Below, one piece after another: positions 8,215-18,710 of a DNA stretch of 64,000 nt. Below the pieces are notes generated by a model. The model did not search any database and had not been told where the DNA came from. It was given only the letters and a program-made list of their open reading frames with translations. Origin of the DNA: Candidatus Deferrimicrobiaceae bacterium (lineage in GTDB: Bacteria > Desulfobacterota > Deferrimicrobia > Deferrimicrobiales > Deferrimicrobiaceae); contig DASXVV010000008.1 in assembly GCA_036504035.1 (NCBI GenBank), positions 62,001 through 126,000 of the forward strand, given 5' to 3'. The translations under genes and the position numbers were made by a program. Each line of letters starts with the position of its first letter. The first letter of the stretch is position 1.

Positions 8215-8321
8215 GAACGCCATGTTGCATTTATCAGATGGGGCCTGGCCGAAATCCAACCGCGGGTCGCCCGCCAGGCCGGTGTAGGTGCTATCCTTCT
8301 ATTCCGTGAATTCCTTGCTGA

Positions 8322-8489
8322 CCTTCGCCTCAGGCGTGGTGGCAGCGCCCGTCGGACCACGCAACCGGAAACGTGGGGAAGCCGTGGCAATACCTGCTGA
8401 TCCCTCACGATGCCATCGCGGAAAACATGACATTGGATGGATTGGTCTCCTCTTTTGTGAGACCGTCCACGACACTGGTAACAGAGTAA
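8322..8489 (+). pseudogene. 3' fragment of a type III Res-like restriction gene
   Basis: In one frame the sequence reads WQRPSDHATGNVGKPWQYLL, IPHDAIAENMTLDGLVSSF and ends TLVTE plus TAA. This is nearly the same as the C-terminal end of the intact Res protein in this window (about 39550-39690: RRASDHATGNGGKPWQYLL, IPHDVIAENMTLDGL). The rest of the gene is absent and the frame is closed just upstream at 8319. It is a relic of a second, related restriction gene or of a duplicated copy. Confidence 0.75.
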
Positions 8490-8560
8490 CCATGTTCTCT
8501 GGAAAATCCGTGGCAATTGGCGATCAGTGGAACATGGGACCGACAATTTTTGGGGGCAAC

Positions 8561-9787
8561 ATGAAGTTGATAATTTATCGAAGAACATATTTAGCCATCG
8601 TCGCGCTTTCGATCGTTCTCCTTCTGGCTTGCGGTGGCGCTTTCGCTGCCGACCAGCATGACATCGAAGTTCTCGTCGATACGCTGAATTCCTCAATCCC
8701 CGCCGAAGCGGTCAGGCGGGCGCAAGAGTTCGACGACAAGCTGTTATCGACCGGCGAATTCGATGGGGGGAAGGTCTACCTTGTTACCGACGATCGAGTT
8801 AAAAAACTCGACGCTCTTGTCAATAAGCTTCTGGGCGCCATGGGGGCTGACACCAGTAGCTGGATCGTTCGGGTTCTCGATACCGACCCACGGATGGTCA
8901 ATGCGTTCGTGGCAGGCGGGAAGTACATCTACATTTACACCGGCCTGCTTGCGCAGGCCACCAGCGATGATGAACTGGCGTTCGTTCTGTCACATGAACT
9001 CGGGCATTCTCTTCTTCAGCATCGTATCCGCTCCCAGAAGGACGGTTCCTCCACCGTCGCTGGCTTGGCCGTCATCGGTGCCGCATTATCGAAGAAGAAC
9101 AGGGGGGCCCTTCTCGATTTCGCGAAGACGACTACCGCCTCATATTCCCGCCTCGACGAAGAAGAAGCGGATGCCATCGGAGTCGCCATCGCCCGCAAGG
9201 CGGGCTTCGATTCGATCCGGGGCGCTGACTTCTTCAGTCGGTTGAAGCGGCAACAGGAGAAAGAACTTGCCGCTATGAAGCAGGAAGTCGTCAAGGGGCA
9301 AGCAGATTGTCAACAGAAAGTGAAACGGTTCAATTCGTCCATCTTCAATCAGACGACAGCCAGGAGGAACGAAGTTAACGCGTTCTGTCAGGATGTCGAG
9401 AACAAGCGACTTGCCTATATCGCGCGAGTGGAAAATTCCGGGGAGAACTCGGTGGCCTACAGCAACCACCCTATGGATCAGAATCGGATTGCAGCTATCG
9501 CGGTCATCAACGATTACCTCCAGAAACGTCGCGAGTTGGATACATTCAAGCAGTATCAGCAGAGCTATCGGGTCATGGTTGCGCTCAACAAGGTGGACAG
9601 CGTGCTCCTCAAGTCCCCGGAGAAAGAAGTATCGGCCGCCCCTTCCAAGGTTGAGGAAACGGCGAGACCGGGATCAGGGCAAAATCTCGTGGATCAGTTG
9701 GCGCTCCTCAAGAAGGCCAAAGATCAAGGGTTGCTGACCGACATGGAATACGAGAAGAAAAGGGAAGACATCCTGAGTCGGTTTTAA
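8561..9787 (+). CDS. M48 family metalloprotease with C-terminal SHOCT segment
   Basis: A 408-residue exported protein. It has an N-terminal signal (about 1-28, ending AFAADQ; an LLAC sequence inside makes a lipoprotein possible). The M48 catalytic motif is SHELGHSLLQHR (HELGH at about 145-149), and the downstream zinc ligand helix EEEADAIGVAIARKAG lies near 200. The C-terminus (NLVDQLALLKKAKDQGLLTD and MEYEKKREDILSRF) is a short SHOCT domain. A charged region of about residues 225-290 may be a coiled coil. It should be a zinc endopeptidase acting outside the cytoplasm or at the membrane. The next gene, a membrane-bound Mrr nuclease, starts 17 bases later, so the pair forms an operon whose role is unknown. 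Confidence 0.85.
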   Translation: MKLIIYRRTYLAIVALSIVLLLACGGAFAADQHDIEVLVDTLNSSIPAEAVRRAQEFDDKLLSTGEFDGGKVYLVTDDRVKKLDALVNKLLGAMGADTSSWIVRVLDTDPRMVNAFVAGGKYIYIYTGLLAQATSDDELAFVLSHELGHSLLQHRIRSQKDGSSTVAGLAVIGAALSKKNRGALLDFAKTTTASYSRLDEEEADAIGVAIARKAGFDSIRGADFFSRLKRQQEKELAAMKQEVVKGQADCQQKVKRFNSSIFNQTTARRNEVNAFCQDVENKRLAYIARVENSGENSVAYSNHPMDQNRIAAIAVINDYLQKRRELDTFKQYQQSYRVMVALNKVDSVLLKSPEKEVSAAPSKVEETARPGSGQNLVDQLALLKKAKDQGLLTDMEYEKKREDILSRF

Positions 9788-9804
9788 TAATCGCAGAGGG
9801 GATT

Positions 9805-10689
9805 ATGGCGAGGAAAAAGAACAAAAGCACACTTGAAGAACTTTATGAAATCGCCGCCCTGCTGCCTTGGTGGATTGATTGCGTTTTGGCTCTCATTGCA
9901 TATCTTGTCCTCCACTGGTACGCAACCGCGGCGGTATCTTCCAGCGCCGCTCCAGGGCAAGTGGGCCAATTAATGGTCACCAGTGTTTTCAAGGGTCTCG
10001 CCGCGTTCGCCCAGTACGTGGTCCCCCTGATGTTTCTGGCCGGCGCAGTCGCATCGCTCCTGGGATCCCGCAAACGTCAGGGGCTTGTCCGCGACGTTGC
10101 CAACGATCAATCCGGCAATGCGCTGCGAAATATGTCTTGGGGCGATTTCGAACTTCTCGTGGGGCAGGCGTTCCGGATGCGAGGATACGCGGTCACGGAA
10201 ACCGGTGGTGGCGGTGCGGACGGCGGCGTCGATTTGAAGCTCAGCCGGGACAACGAGGTATTCCTGGTCCAATGCAAGCAGTGGCGCGCCTACAAAGTAT
10301 CCGTCAACATCGTCCGGGAACTTTTCGGCGTGATGGCTGCTGAGGGAGCGACCGGCGGTTTCGTCGTGACCTCCGGCGTTTTCACCGCCGAGGCGCAGTC
10401 ATTTGCAAAAGGCCGGAACATCGAACTGATCGATAGCACGGCGCTCGCGAGAATGATCGACAGGGCGCGCATCGCCATGGAGATCCACAAGACAGACCAA
10501 GACAACCGGGCTTCAGGCCTCGCTGCGCAGTCAGCACAAGTTGCCAACGCCCCTGTCCTCGCTCCCATATGTCCCCGTTGCGGGGGTGCAATGGTGAAAC
10601 GGGTAGCCAGACAGGGGGCGAATGCCGGAAAGGGATTCTGGGGCTGCATCACGTATCCGAAATGCCGCGGTGTGCAGGATGCAGAGTGA
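9805..10689 (+). CDS. Membrane-anchored Mrr-type restriction endonuclease with topoisomerase zinc ribbon
   Basis: A 294-residue protein. Two hydrophobic segments (about 22-42 and 65-86) are followed by an Mrr catalytic domain (about 108-235) with the PD-(D/E)XK pattern ADGGVDLKL then VFLVQCKQW (D143, Q156-x-K158). A C-terminal C4 zinc ribbon of topoisomerase IA type follows (CPRCGG, then GFWGCITYPKC, about 262-287). Mrr enzymes usually cut modified DNA. The two membrane segments would place the nuclease at the inner membrane facing the cytoplasm. AGAGGGG precedes the ATG. It is co-directional with the M48 protease gene 17 bases upstream. Confidence 0.85.
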   Translation: MARKKNKSTLEELYEIAALLPWWIDCVLALIAYLVLHWYATAAVSSSAAPGQVGQLMVTSVFKGLAAFAQYVVPLMFLAGAVASLLGSRKRQGLVRDVANDQSGNALRNMSWGDFELLVGQAFRMRGYAVTETGGGGADGGVDLKLSRDNEVFLVQCKQWRAYKVSVNIVRELFGVMAAEGATGGFVVTSGVFTAEAQSFAKGRNIELIDSTALARMIDRARIAMEIHKTDQDNRASGLAAQSAQVANAPVLAPICPRCGGAMVKRVARQGANAGKGFWGCITYPKCRGVQDAE

Positions 10690-10707
10690 TCGCCAAGGTG
10701 ATCCGTT

Positions 10708-10829
10708 CTACGCCCTCGCTTCAGCCGTCGATTGCCGAAGCTTCGCGAAGTCCCGCAATGGTGGAGCTGTTTCCGGACTTGCAGGGGGCTCATCAGGGCG
10801 ATCATCGACCGGAAATGGTGGTGGAACTC
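10708..10829 (-). pseudogene. Internally deleted 3' relic of an AraC regulator gene
   Basis: On the minus strand the sequence reads FHHHFRSMIALMSPLQ, then KQLHH, then after a jump RSFGNRRLKRG and a stop. It matches the 3' end of the intact AraC gene at 15513-16457 in two blocks: the HTH core, and the last 18 or so codons including the TAG. About 125 bp between the blocks is missing. Together with the intact copy it forms a direct repeat around the 1190-residue protein and RhuM genes. Confidence 0.75.
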
Positions 10830-10856
10830 CACGGTGGCGTAAGGGGGCCTGCATCA

Positions 10857-13800
10857 ATGGCTGAGAGTCAAACGGATCTTTTAGAGACTGGCCCCATCGA
10901 GTTGACGCCGACGCAACAACAAGTCATCGAGATTCTCGGAAGTGTCAAATCTACAAAATACCCTCTGGGCGATTGGTATCTCGGGGCCATTTATGCGGTA
11001 AAGAATACCTATAATCCAGATCGGTACGCTCAAGCGGCTCAGTCATTGAGAGAACTCCTGGAAAAGCTGCCCCGCGTTTTCGGTGAAACTGAGATTCAGG
11101 AATCCAGGCCAGGTTTCCGGGGGATGAGAGACAGTCTTTACTCCCGATTAAGTTCTGACAAGAAACGTTACGATGGCGCATGGAAGGGGAAAAAAATTGA
11201 TACAGGATTGGATAAAACCATTCGCAACGTGGATCGTTATCTTGAGTTAAACCAGATACCAGCAAGGAAAGATCAGATCCATGCCGTGATGAACCAGCTT
11301 GATCCAATGTATGAAACATTGGACCAAGGCATCAAGTCAGAGAAATCAGAACGATTTCACAACTTATGGAATACATTTGAAGGGTTTGCGCACCACAAGA
11401 TTAAAATTGACGATGTTTTTTTTGGCCAGCAGCTTTCTCTGGCCGAGCGCTTGATTATCGGTCTGCTGGCGCCGATCACCGCGCAAGACCAGGGCGCTAT
11501 TCAGGCGATTCTCTTAAAGCCAAACCCGGATCAAGATGATTTTGATAAGCTATTTGAATTGATCAAGCGTCGTGGTGCCAATTACGCATTTTTCTTTAAG
11601 AATGTTGACAACCCTGCCTGGATTGCTCCACTCGCCCAGAATGGCTTTTTCAACCTCCCCCCTAATGTCGAAGCTACGGGGGATGGGCAGATTCTCGCCC
11701 CGATCTGGTGGCCCATTTTTTACCTTCAAAAAGTTTCCGTGCGTTCGGCAGAACAGGTTGTTGACATTATTCTCGGCCTGAAACCGACAGATAATCCCCG
11801 TATCTTGCATGAAATATTTTCCATTGGTTGTGATCTGCCGGATCTTGGTCTATCGCTTCGCCTCAAGCCATTGATCAAGAAGTTTCTCCAATCTCCATAT
11901 CGGTGGGGCGAAGACGAGTTAATCGTAAACATCCTTCAAAAATGGGGGGGCGAGTCTGGGAAGCCACTTGCCGCTGCTCAAGAGATCGTTCAATACGTAA
12001 TTGCATTTCAACCTGACCCAAAAGAAGAGGAAAAGCGTTCTCGCCGCAAAGAAAATCCGGAAGCCCGGAATACCGCACTTGAACCGGTCCCTCGTTTTGA
12101 TCCATGGGAATATCAACAGATCATTGAAAAAGGTGTTCGCCCATTAGCCGAGAGAGAGCCTTTTCATGTTGCCCGTATATTGATTGCCGCGACCGCAAAC
12201 ATGATTCGGATGGGAACGCACACGGAAGATCTCGACACAAGCCGTGGTGAAGACTATTCCGAAATCTGGTGCCGCAGGTTGGACAAGCTGAATCCTGACT
12301 ATCAGAACGTCAAGGACACCTTGGTTCATACGATGGCCTTTGCCTGCGGGCAAGTTTACGACAAGGATCCGCAATCCATTGAAGTGTTGGATCGTGTATT
12401 ACGAAGCCAGCGCTGGAAAGTGTTCAGACGTCTGCGTCAGCTACTCTACGCAACACATCCGAACGATCAAACTTTTCCCTGGATACGCGAACTGATCCTT
12501 GGTCACGACGATTATTCGAAGTGGGAGCATCACTACGAGTTTCAACTGATGGTCCGGAAAGTCAGCGAGCATTTTGGTCTCCGTTTACTCAGCGAGGGCG
12601 AGCGAACAGCCATTTTTGACGCCATCCTCAGCGGCCCATCTAAAGAGGATTTCCGTGAGTGGATGGGCGAGCGTTACAGCGAAGAGGCTTTTCAACAACG
12701 CCAACGTCATTTCCATCGCATGCAGCTACGCCCGTTCGCAGCATTGCTGACCGGAGAGTATCAACGCTCTTTCAATGAGTTGGAGGGTGAAGCGCAGGCC
12801 GAATCCATTTCTGATGACAGCTATTCGCCTTATGGCGAGATGAGCGGCGGTGTCGTCACCTACCGGAGTCCGAAATCCTCCGAAGACCTTGAAATTCTCA
12901 AGGACGACGAGCTTCTGGCCTACTTGAATGAATGGAATGAGGGGTCTCGGGAAAAGGACAATTGGCTGGTTGAAATCAATATCTCCGCGCTTTCCGGTGT
13001 TTTTCAGTCCCTGTTCAGTGAGAGGATTGCTCCAGATGCTGCGCGCCTGGCTTTCTGGATGGCACATCGTGACAAGATTGCACGGCCGATCTATGTCTCC
13101 GTCATGGTCAAATCCATGCAGGAATTCGTCAAGGACAAGAATGTCGAAAAACTGGATCAATGGATCGAATTCTGCGCGTGGATTTTGTTGCATCCGGACC
13201 CGGAGCGAGTGGAAGGCCTGCCCAAGCCGCGGGATGAATCACGCGATCATCCGGACTGGGGAAGTTCACGGCGTGCAGTGGTTGATTTCATCGACGCATG
13301 CGTGAACAAGGATACGGGCGTCCCGGCTACCGCTAGGGACGGTCTCGCCAATCTGCTCCAACATGTGTGCATCCAGTTTGACTGGCGGCTAGACCGCGAC
13401 CGCCCCGTACTGCTCAACCGTGACGATCAAATCACCGAGGCCATCAACAACACCCGCAGCCGGGCGCTTGAATCTCTCGTTAATTTTGGTTTCTGGATTC
13501 GCCGACAAAATTCTGAAGATACCGTGCCGGAGGTGACGGACATTCTCTCGAAGCGCATGTCCAAGGATGCCGAATTGCCCCTAACCCGGCCCGAACATGC
13601 GCTATTGGGGATGCACTTTGGGAACCTCTGCGTCCTCAATCGGGATTGGGCCATTGAACAAAGAAAAGTTATGTTCCCTAAAATTAATGAGCCTATTTGG
13701 CGCGATGCATTCGAGAGCTATATTCGATATAACCCGCCGGTCAAGCGGACTTTTGAGGTTATGCGGGAGGATTACGAATACGCTCTTGACCATTTGAATG

Positions 13801-14429
13801 TTCTGACGGCCACAAAAAACGATGGTAAGGATCTTGTCGACAAGCTGGGCCAGCACTTATTCACCTACTACCTTTGGAAAGTCCACCCCCTGACGGGGGA
13901 CGAAAGCCTTCTGGCGCGTTATTACGACAAGACCAGCGATGATCGGCAACGTTGGGCGCAACTCTTCGACCATGTCGGCCGCACCCTGAGAAACAGCAGC
14001 AAAAACCTGGACAAAGAGTTGGTCGATCGCGTCATCGCCTATTTCGATTGGCGTCTTGATGGCGCTGAGCGGCTGGAACTTCAAAAATTCACCTATTGGC
14101 TGGAAGCGGAATGTCTGGATCCCGAGTGGCGTTTGCGCTCTTACTCGAAGATTCTTGATTTCGGGCGCGAAAAGAATGCGGGGCTTTCCATGGAGCTGAG
14201 AACCTTGAACAAACTGCTCCCATATTCCCCGCCTTTAGCCGTTGAATGTTTTGCGAAAATCATTGAAGCCATGGCCCGAGACACCCATATGTACGTTTCC
14301 GCTGACGAGGCCAAGTGCATTCTAAAAGCTGGCTTGAAAGCTGAAGACCCTCAGGCTCGTGAAAATGCAGAACGTGCCAGAGAAAATCTTTTGCGGTGCG
14401 GCCGCTTCAATTTTCTGGACATGGAATGA
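10857..14429 (+). CDS. Very large uncharacterised protein of a defence-type locus
   Basis: A 1190-residue protein whose family I do not recognise. It begins MAESQTDLLETGPIELTPTQ and has an N-terminal part (about 15-140) with short motifs such as KYPLGDWYLGAIYAVKN. The rest appears almost wholly alpha-helical with many aromatic and charged residues, suggesting a solenoid or scaffold. No Walker A, no nuclease signature, no signal peptide and no clear membrane segment are visible. The ATG at 10857 follows AAGGGGG; the frame is open further upstream, but that part overlaps the Mrr gene and the AraC relic. Base composition (roughly 50% G+C) is clearly below that of the core genes. The RhuM gene starts 14 bases after its stop, so the two form a unit lying between AraC repeats. 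Confidence 0.8.
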   Translation: MAESQTDLLETGPIELTPTQQQVIEILGSVKSTKYPLGDWYLGAIYAVKNTYNPDRYAQAAQSLRELLEKLPRVFGETEIQESRPGFRGMRDSLYSRLSSDKKRYDGAWKGKKIDTGLDKTIRNVDRYLELNQIPARKDQIHAVMNQLDPMYETLDQGIKSEKSERFHNLWNTFEGFAHHKIKIDDVFFGQQLSLAERLIIGLLAPITAQDQGAIQAILLKPNPDQDDFDKLFELIKRRGANYAFFFKNVDNPAWIAPLAQNGFFNLPPNVEATGDGQILAPIWWPIFYLQKVSVRSAEQVVDIILGLKPTDNPRILHEIFSIGCDLPDLGLSLRLKPLIKKFLQSPYRWGEDELIVNILQKWGGESGKPLAAAQEIVQYVIAFQPDPKEEEKRSRRKENPEARNTALEPVPRFDPWEYQQIIEKGVRPLAEREPFHVARILIAATANMIRMGTHTEDLDTSRGEDYSEIWCRRLDKLNPDYQNVKDTLVHTMAFACGQVYDKDPQSIEVLDRVLRSQRWKVFRRLRQLLYATHPNDQTFPWIRELILGHDDYSKWEHHYEFQLMVRKVSEHFGLRLLSEGERTAIFDAILSGPSKEDFREWMGERYSEEAFQQRQRHFHRMQLRPFAALLTGEYQRSFNELEGEAQAESISDDSYSPYGEMSGGVVTYRSPKSSEDLEILKDDELLAYLNEWNEGSREKDNWLVEINISALSGVFQSLFSERIAPDAARLAFWMAHRDKIARPIYVSVMVKSMQEFVKDKNVEKLDQWIEFCAWILLHPDPERVEGLPKPRDESRDHPDWGSSRRAVVDFIDACVNKDTGVPATARDGLANLLQHVCIQFDWRLDRDRPVLLNRDDQITEAINNTRSRALESLVNFGFWIRRQNSEDTVPEVTDILSKRMSKDAELPLTRPEHALLGMHFGNLCVLNRDWAIEQRKVMFPKINEPIWRDAFESYIRYNPPVKRTFEVMREDYEYALDHLNVLTATKNDGKDLVDKLGQHLFTYYLWKVHPLTGDESLLARYYDKTSDDRQRWAQLFDHVGRTLRNSSKNLDKELVDRVIAYFDWRLDGAERLELQKFTYWLEAECLDPEWRLRSYSKILDFGREKNAGLSMELRTLNKLLPYSPPLAVECFAKIIEAMARDTHMYVSADEAKCILKAGLKAEDPQARENAERARENLLRCGRFNFLDME

Positions 14430-14443
14430 GGGGTGGGAATGTC

Positions 14444-15493
14444 ATGACCGACCACGACAAAAAGCTGATTCGCAACTCCACGGCGGAGTTTCTCATCTTC
14501 ACCGGCCAGGCCGGGGAACAAAGTATCGAGGCGCGCTATGAGGCCGAAACCGTTTGGCTAACGCAGAAGCTGATGGCCGAACTGTTCGCAGTGGATGTGC
14601 GTACGGTCAGCGAGCACCTGAAAAACATCTATGAATCCGGGGAACTGACGCGGGAGGCAACTCTCCGGAAATTCCGGACAGTTCAAGCCGAAGGTGGCCG
14701 GCAGGTGGCCAGAAATGTTGAGTTCTACAACCTCGACACCATCATCTCCGTCGGTTACCGGGTCAGCTCGGTGCGTGCAACCCAGTTTCGCCAGTGGGCA
14801 ACCCAGGTGCTGCGGGAGTTCGCCATCAAGGGTTATGTGCTGGACAGGAAGCGCATGGAGAACGGCGCGTTTCTGGGCGAGGATTATTTCGAGCGGCTGC
14901 TCGAAGAGATCCGCGAGATCCGCCTCAGCGAACGGCGCTTTTACCAGAAGATCACCGACATCTACGCCACCAGCGTCGATTACAATTCCGAGGCGCCGAC
15001 CACCAAGTCCTTTTTTGCCAAGGTCCAGAACAAGCTGCACTTTGCCATTCACGGTCACACCGCTGCCGAGTTGATCCTGCGGCGGGCCGACAGCACCAAG
15101 GTCAATATGGGACTGACCACATGGGAAAAGGCCCCCGACGGCAAGATCGTGAAAACCGATGTGGCGGTGGCCAAGAACTACCTGACCAAGGAGGAACTGG
15201 GAGCCCTGGGACGCATCGTCAACGCCTATCTCGACCTGGCCGAGGAGCGCGCCCTGCGGAAGATTCCCATGACCATGGAGGACTGGGCCAAGCGGCTGGA
15301 TGCCTTCCTGGAGTTCACCGAGCGCGACATCCTGCAAAATGCCGGCAAGGTCACGGCGGAACTGGCCAAGGCCCATGCCGAGAGCGAATTCGAAAAGTAT
15401 CGCATCGTCCAGGACCGGCTGTTTGAAAGCGATTTCGACCGGATCGTGAAGCAGATCGAATCTGCCGCAGGCGACAAACCCTCCGAAGAATGA
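14444..15493 (+). CDS. RhuM family protein
   Basis: A 349-residue protein of the Virulence_RhuM family. The N-terminal part (about 25-110) is the shared DNA-binding-like region with TVWLTQKLMAELFAVDVRTV, then EHLKNIYESGEL, then YNLDTIISVGYRV and TQFRQWATQVL. The C-terminal part is the RhuM-specific region containing FYQKITDIYATSVDYN and FFAKVQNKLHFAIHGHTAAE. The biochemical function is unknown. The family was named from a Salmonella pathogenicity island and is often found next to restriction or toxin-like genes. It follows the 1190-residue protein by 14 bases. A second protein with the same N-terminal region, fused to Fic, is at 35954-36991. Confidence 0.88.
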   Translation: MTDHDKKLIRNSTAEFLIFTGQAGEQSIEARYEAETVWLTQKLMAELFAVDVRTVSEHLKNIYESGELTREATLRKFRTVQAEGGRQVARNVEFYNLDTIISVGYRVSSVRATQFRQWATQVLREFAIKGYVLDRKRMENGAFLGEDYFERLLEEIREIRLSERRFYQKITDIYATSVDYNSEAPTTKSFFAKVQNKLHFAIHGHTAAELILRRADSTKVNMGLTTWEKAPDGKIVKTDVAVAKNYLTKEELGALGRIVNAYLDLAEERALRKIPMTMEDWAKRLDAFLEFTERDILQNAGKVTAELAKAHAESEFEKYRIVQDRLFESDFDRIVKQIESAAGDKPSEE

Positions 15494-15512
15494 TACGAGC
15501 GGAGCCGGCGGC

Positions 15513-16457
15513 CTACGCCCTCGCTTCAGCCGTCGATTGCCGAAGCTTCGCGACGTCGCGCAATGGCGGCGCCCCGAATGTGCGGTTGTACTCGCGGCTG
15601 AACTGAGAGGGGCTCTCGTAGCCGACCTGGAACGCGGCGGTCGCGGCGTCCATCTGCTCCGACAGCATCAGGCGCCGGGCTTCCCGCAGGCGGAGCTGTT
15701 TCTGGTATTGCAGGGGGCTCAGGGCGGTCATCGACCGGAAATGGTGGTGGAACGTTGAAGCGCTCATGCGCGCCTGCCCGGCGAGCTCGTCGATCCGCAA
15801 CGGCCGCGCGAAGTTCGCCTTCATCCAGTCGATCGCCCGCGCGATCTGGTGGCTCTGGCTTCCCGCCGACGCGATCTGCCGCAACCGCGCCCCCTGGTCG
15901 CCCACGAGCAGGCGGTAGACGATCTCCCGCTGGATGATCGGCGCCAGGATCGGGATGTCCGCCGGTTCGCCCAGCAGGTCGATCAGCCGCTGGAAGGCGG
16001 TGAGCAGCGGCAGCGTAACCTCGCCGGTCGCCATGCCCCGGCTTGACTGCTGCGCCCGCGGCGGCGGGAGATTGCTGTCGACCATCAGCTGGGAAATCTC
16101 GCGCGGATCGAGCATCAGCCGGAGTCCCAGGTAGGGCTTCTCCCGGCTTGCCTCGATGATCTGGACGATCGTGGGCAGGTGGACGGACGTGATCAGGTAA
16201 TGCTGCGCGTCGTAGACAAACGCGTCGTCCCCGAGCAACACGCGCTTGGCGCCCTGGGCGACCAGGCAAACGCTCGGTTCGTACACGCCGCTGATCGGTT
16301 CGGACGGCTCCTCCCGGCGGAACAGGGATAGCCCCGCGACGGCGGATGTGTGCAACTCGCCCTTGTCGGTCCATCGGGCAATGCTTCTCGCGAGGGATTC
16401 AATGGCGAATCCCGTGCCGTCACCCTCATTCTGTCGCTCCAAGGCCTCGTATTTCAT
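15513..16457 (-). CDS. AraC family transcriptional regulator (YqhC-like)
   Basis: A 314-residue regulator beginning MKYEALERQNEG. The N-terminal ligand domain is of the AraC_N type (SEPISGVYEPSVCLVAQGAK, then YLITSVHLP). The C-terminal double helix-turn-helix starts at about residue 215 (IARAIDWMKANFARPLRIDE, then MSASTFHHHFRSMTALSPLQ, then VGYESPSQFSREYNRTFG). The minus-strand AGGAGG fits the ATG at 16457 better than the one 18 bases upstream. It is divergent from an alcohol dehydrogenase and aldo/keto reductase set, the arrangement known for YqhC, which activates aldehyde-detoxifying reductases. It is the likely activator of 16623-20458. Confidence 0.9.
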   Translation of the reverse strand: MKYEALERQNEGDGTGFAIESLARSIARWTDKGELHTSAVAGLSLFRREEPSEPISGVYEPSVCLVAQGAKRVLLGDDAFVYDAQHYLITSVHLPTIVQIIEASREKPYLGLRLMLDPREISQLMVDSNLPPPRAQQSSRGMATGEVTLPLLTAFQRLIDLLGEPADIPILAPIIQREIVYRLLVGDQGARLRQIASAGSQSHQIARAIDWMKANFARPLRIDELAGQARMSASTFHHHFRSMTALSPLQYQKQLRLREARRLMLSEQMDAATAAFQVGYESPSQFSREYNRTFGAPPLRDVAKLRQSTAEARA

Positions 16458-16516
16458 GAAATCCTCCTGTATCAATGCTACCCGACCCTCCTTCGCGATA
16501 CAACGGCTATCCGGCG

Positions 16517-16528
16517 GATCGTACGATC
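16517..16528. promoter_or_regulatory. Palindrome in the AraC/alcohol dehydrogenase divergent region
   Basis: GATCGTACGATC is a perfect 12-bp palindrome in the middle of the 165-bp space between the two divergent genes. It may be an operator or part of one. AraC family sites are usually direct repeats, so the assignment is tentative. Confidence 0.3.
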
Positions 16529-16537
16529 AGGCAATAA

Positions 16538-18691
<2,154 letters not shown>

Positions 18692-18710
18692 GTCGGGCAA
18701 GGGTGACGAC

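Noticed and set aside
10569-10856. N-terminal extension of the 1190-residue protein by 96 residues
   Set aside because: It would overlap the end of the Mrr gene and the AraC relic in another frame. A start with AAGGGGG is present at 10857.
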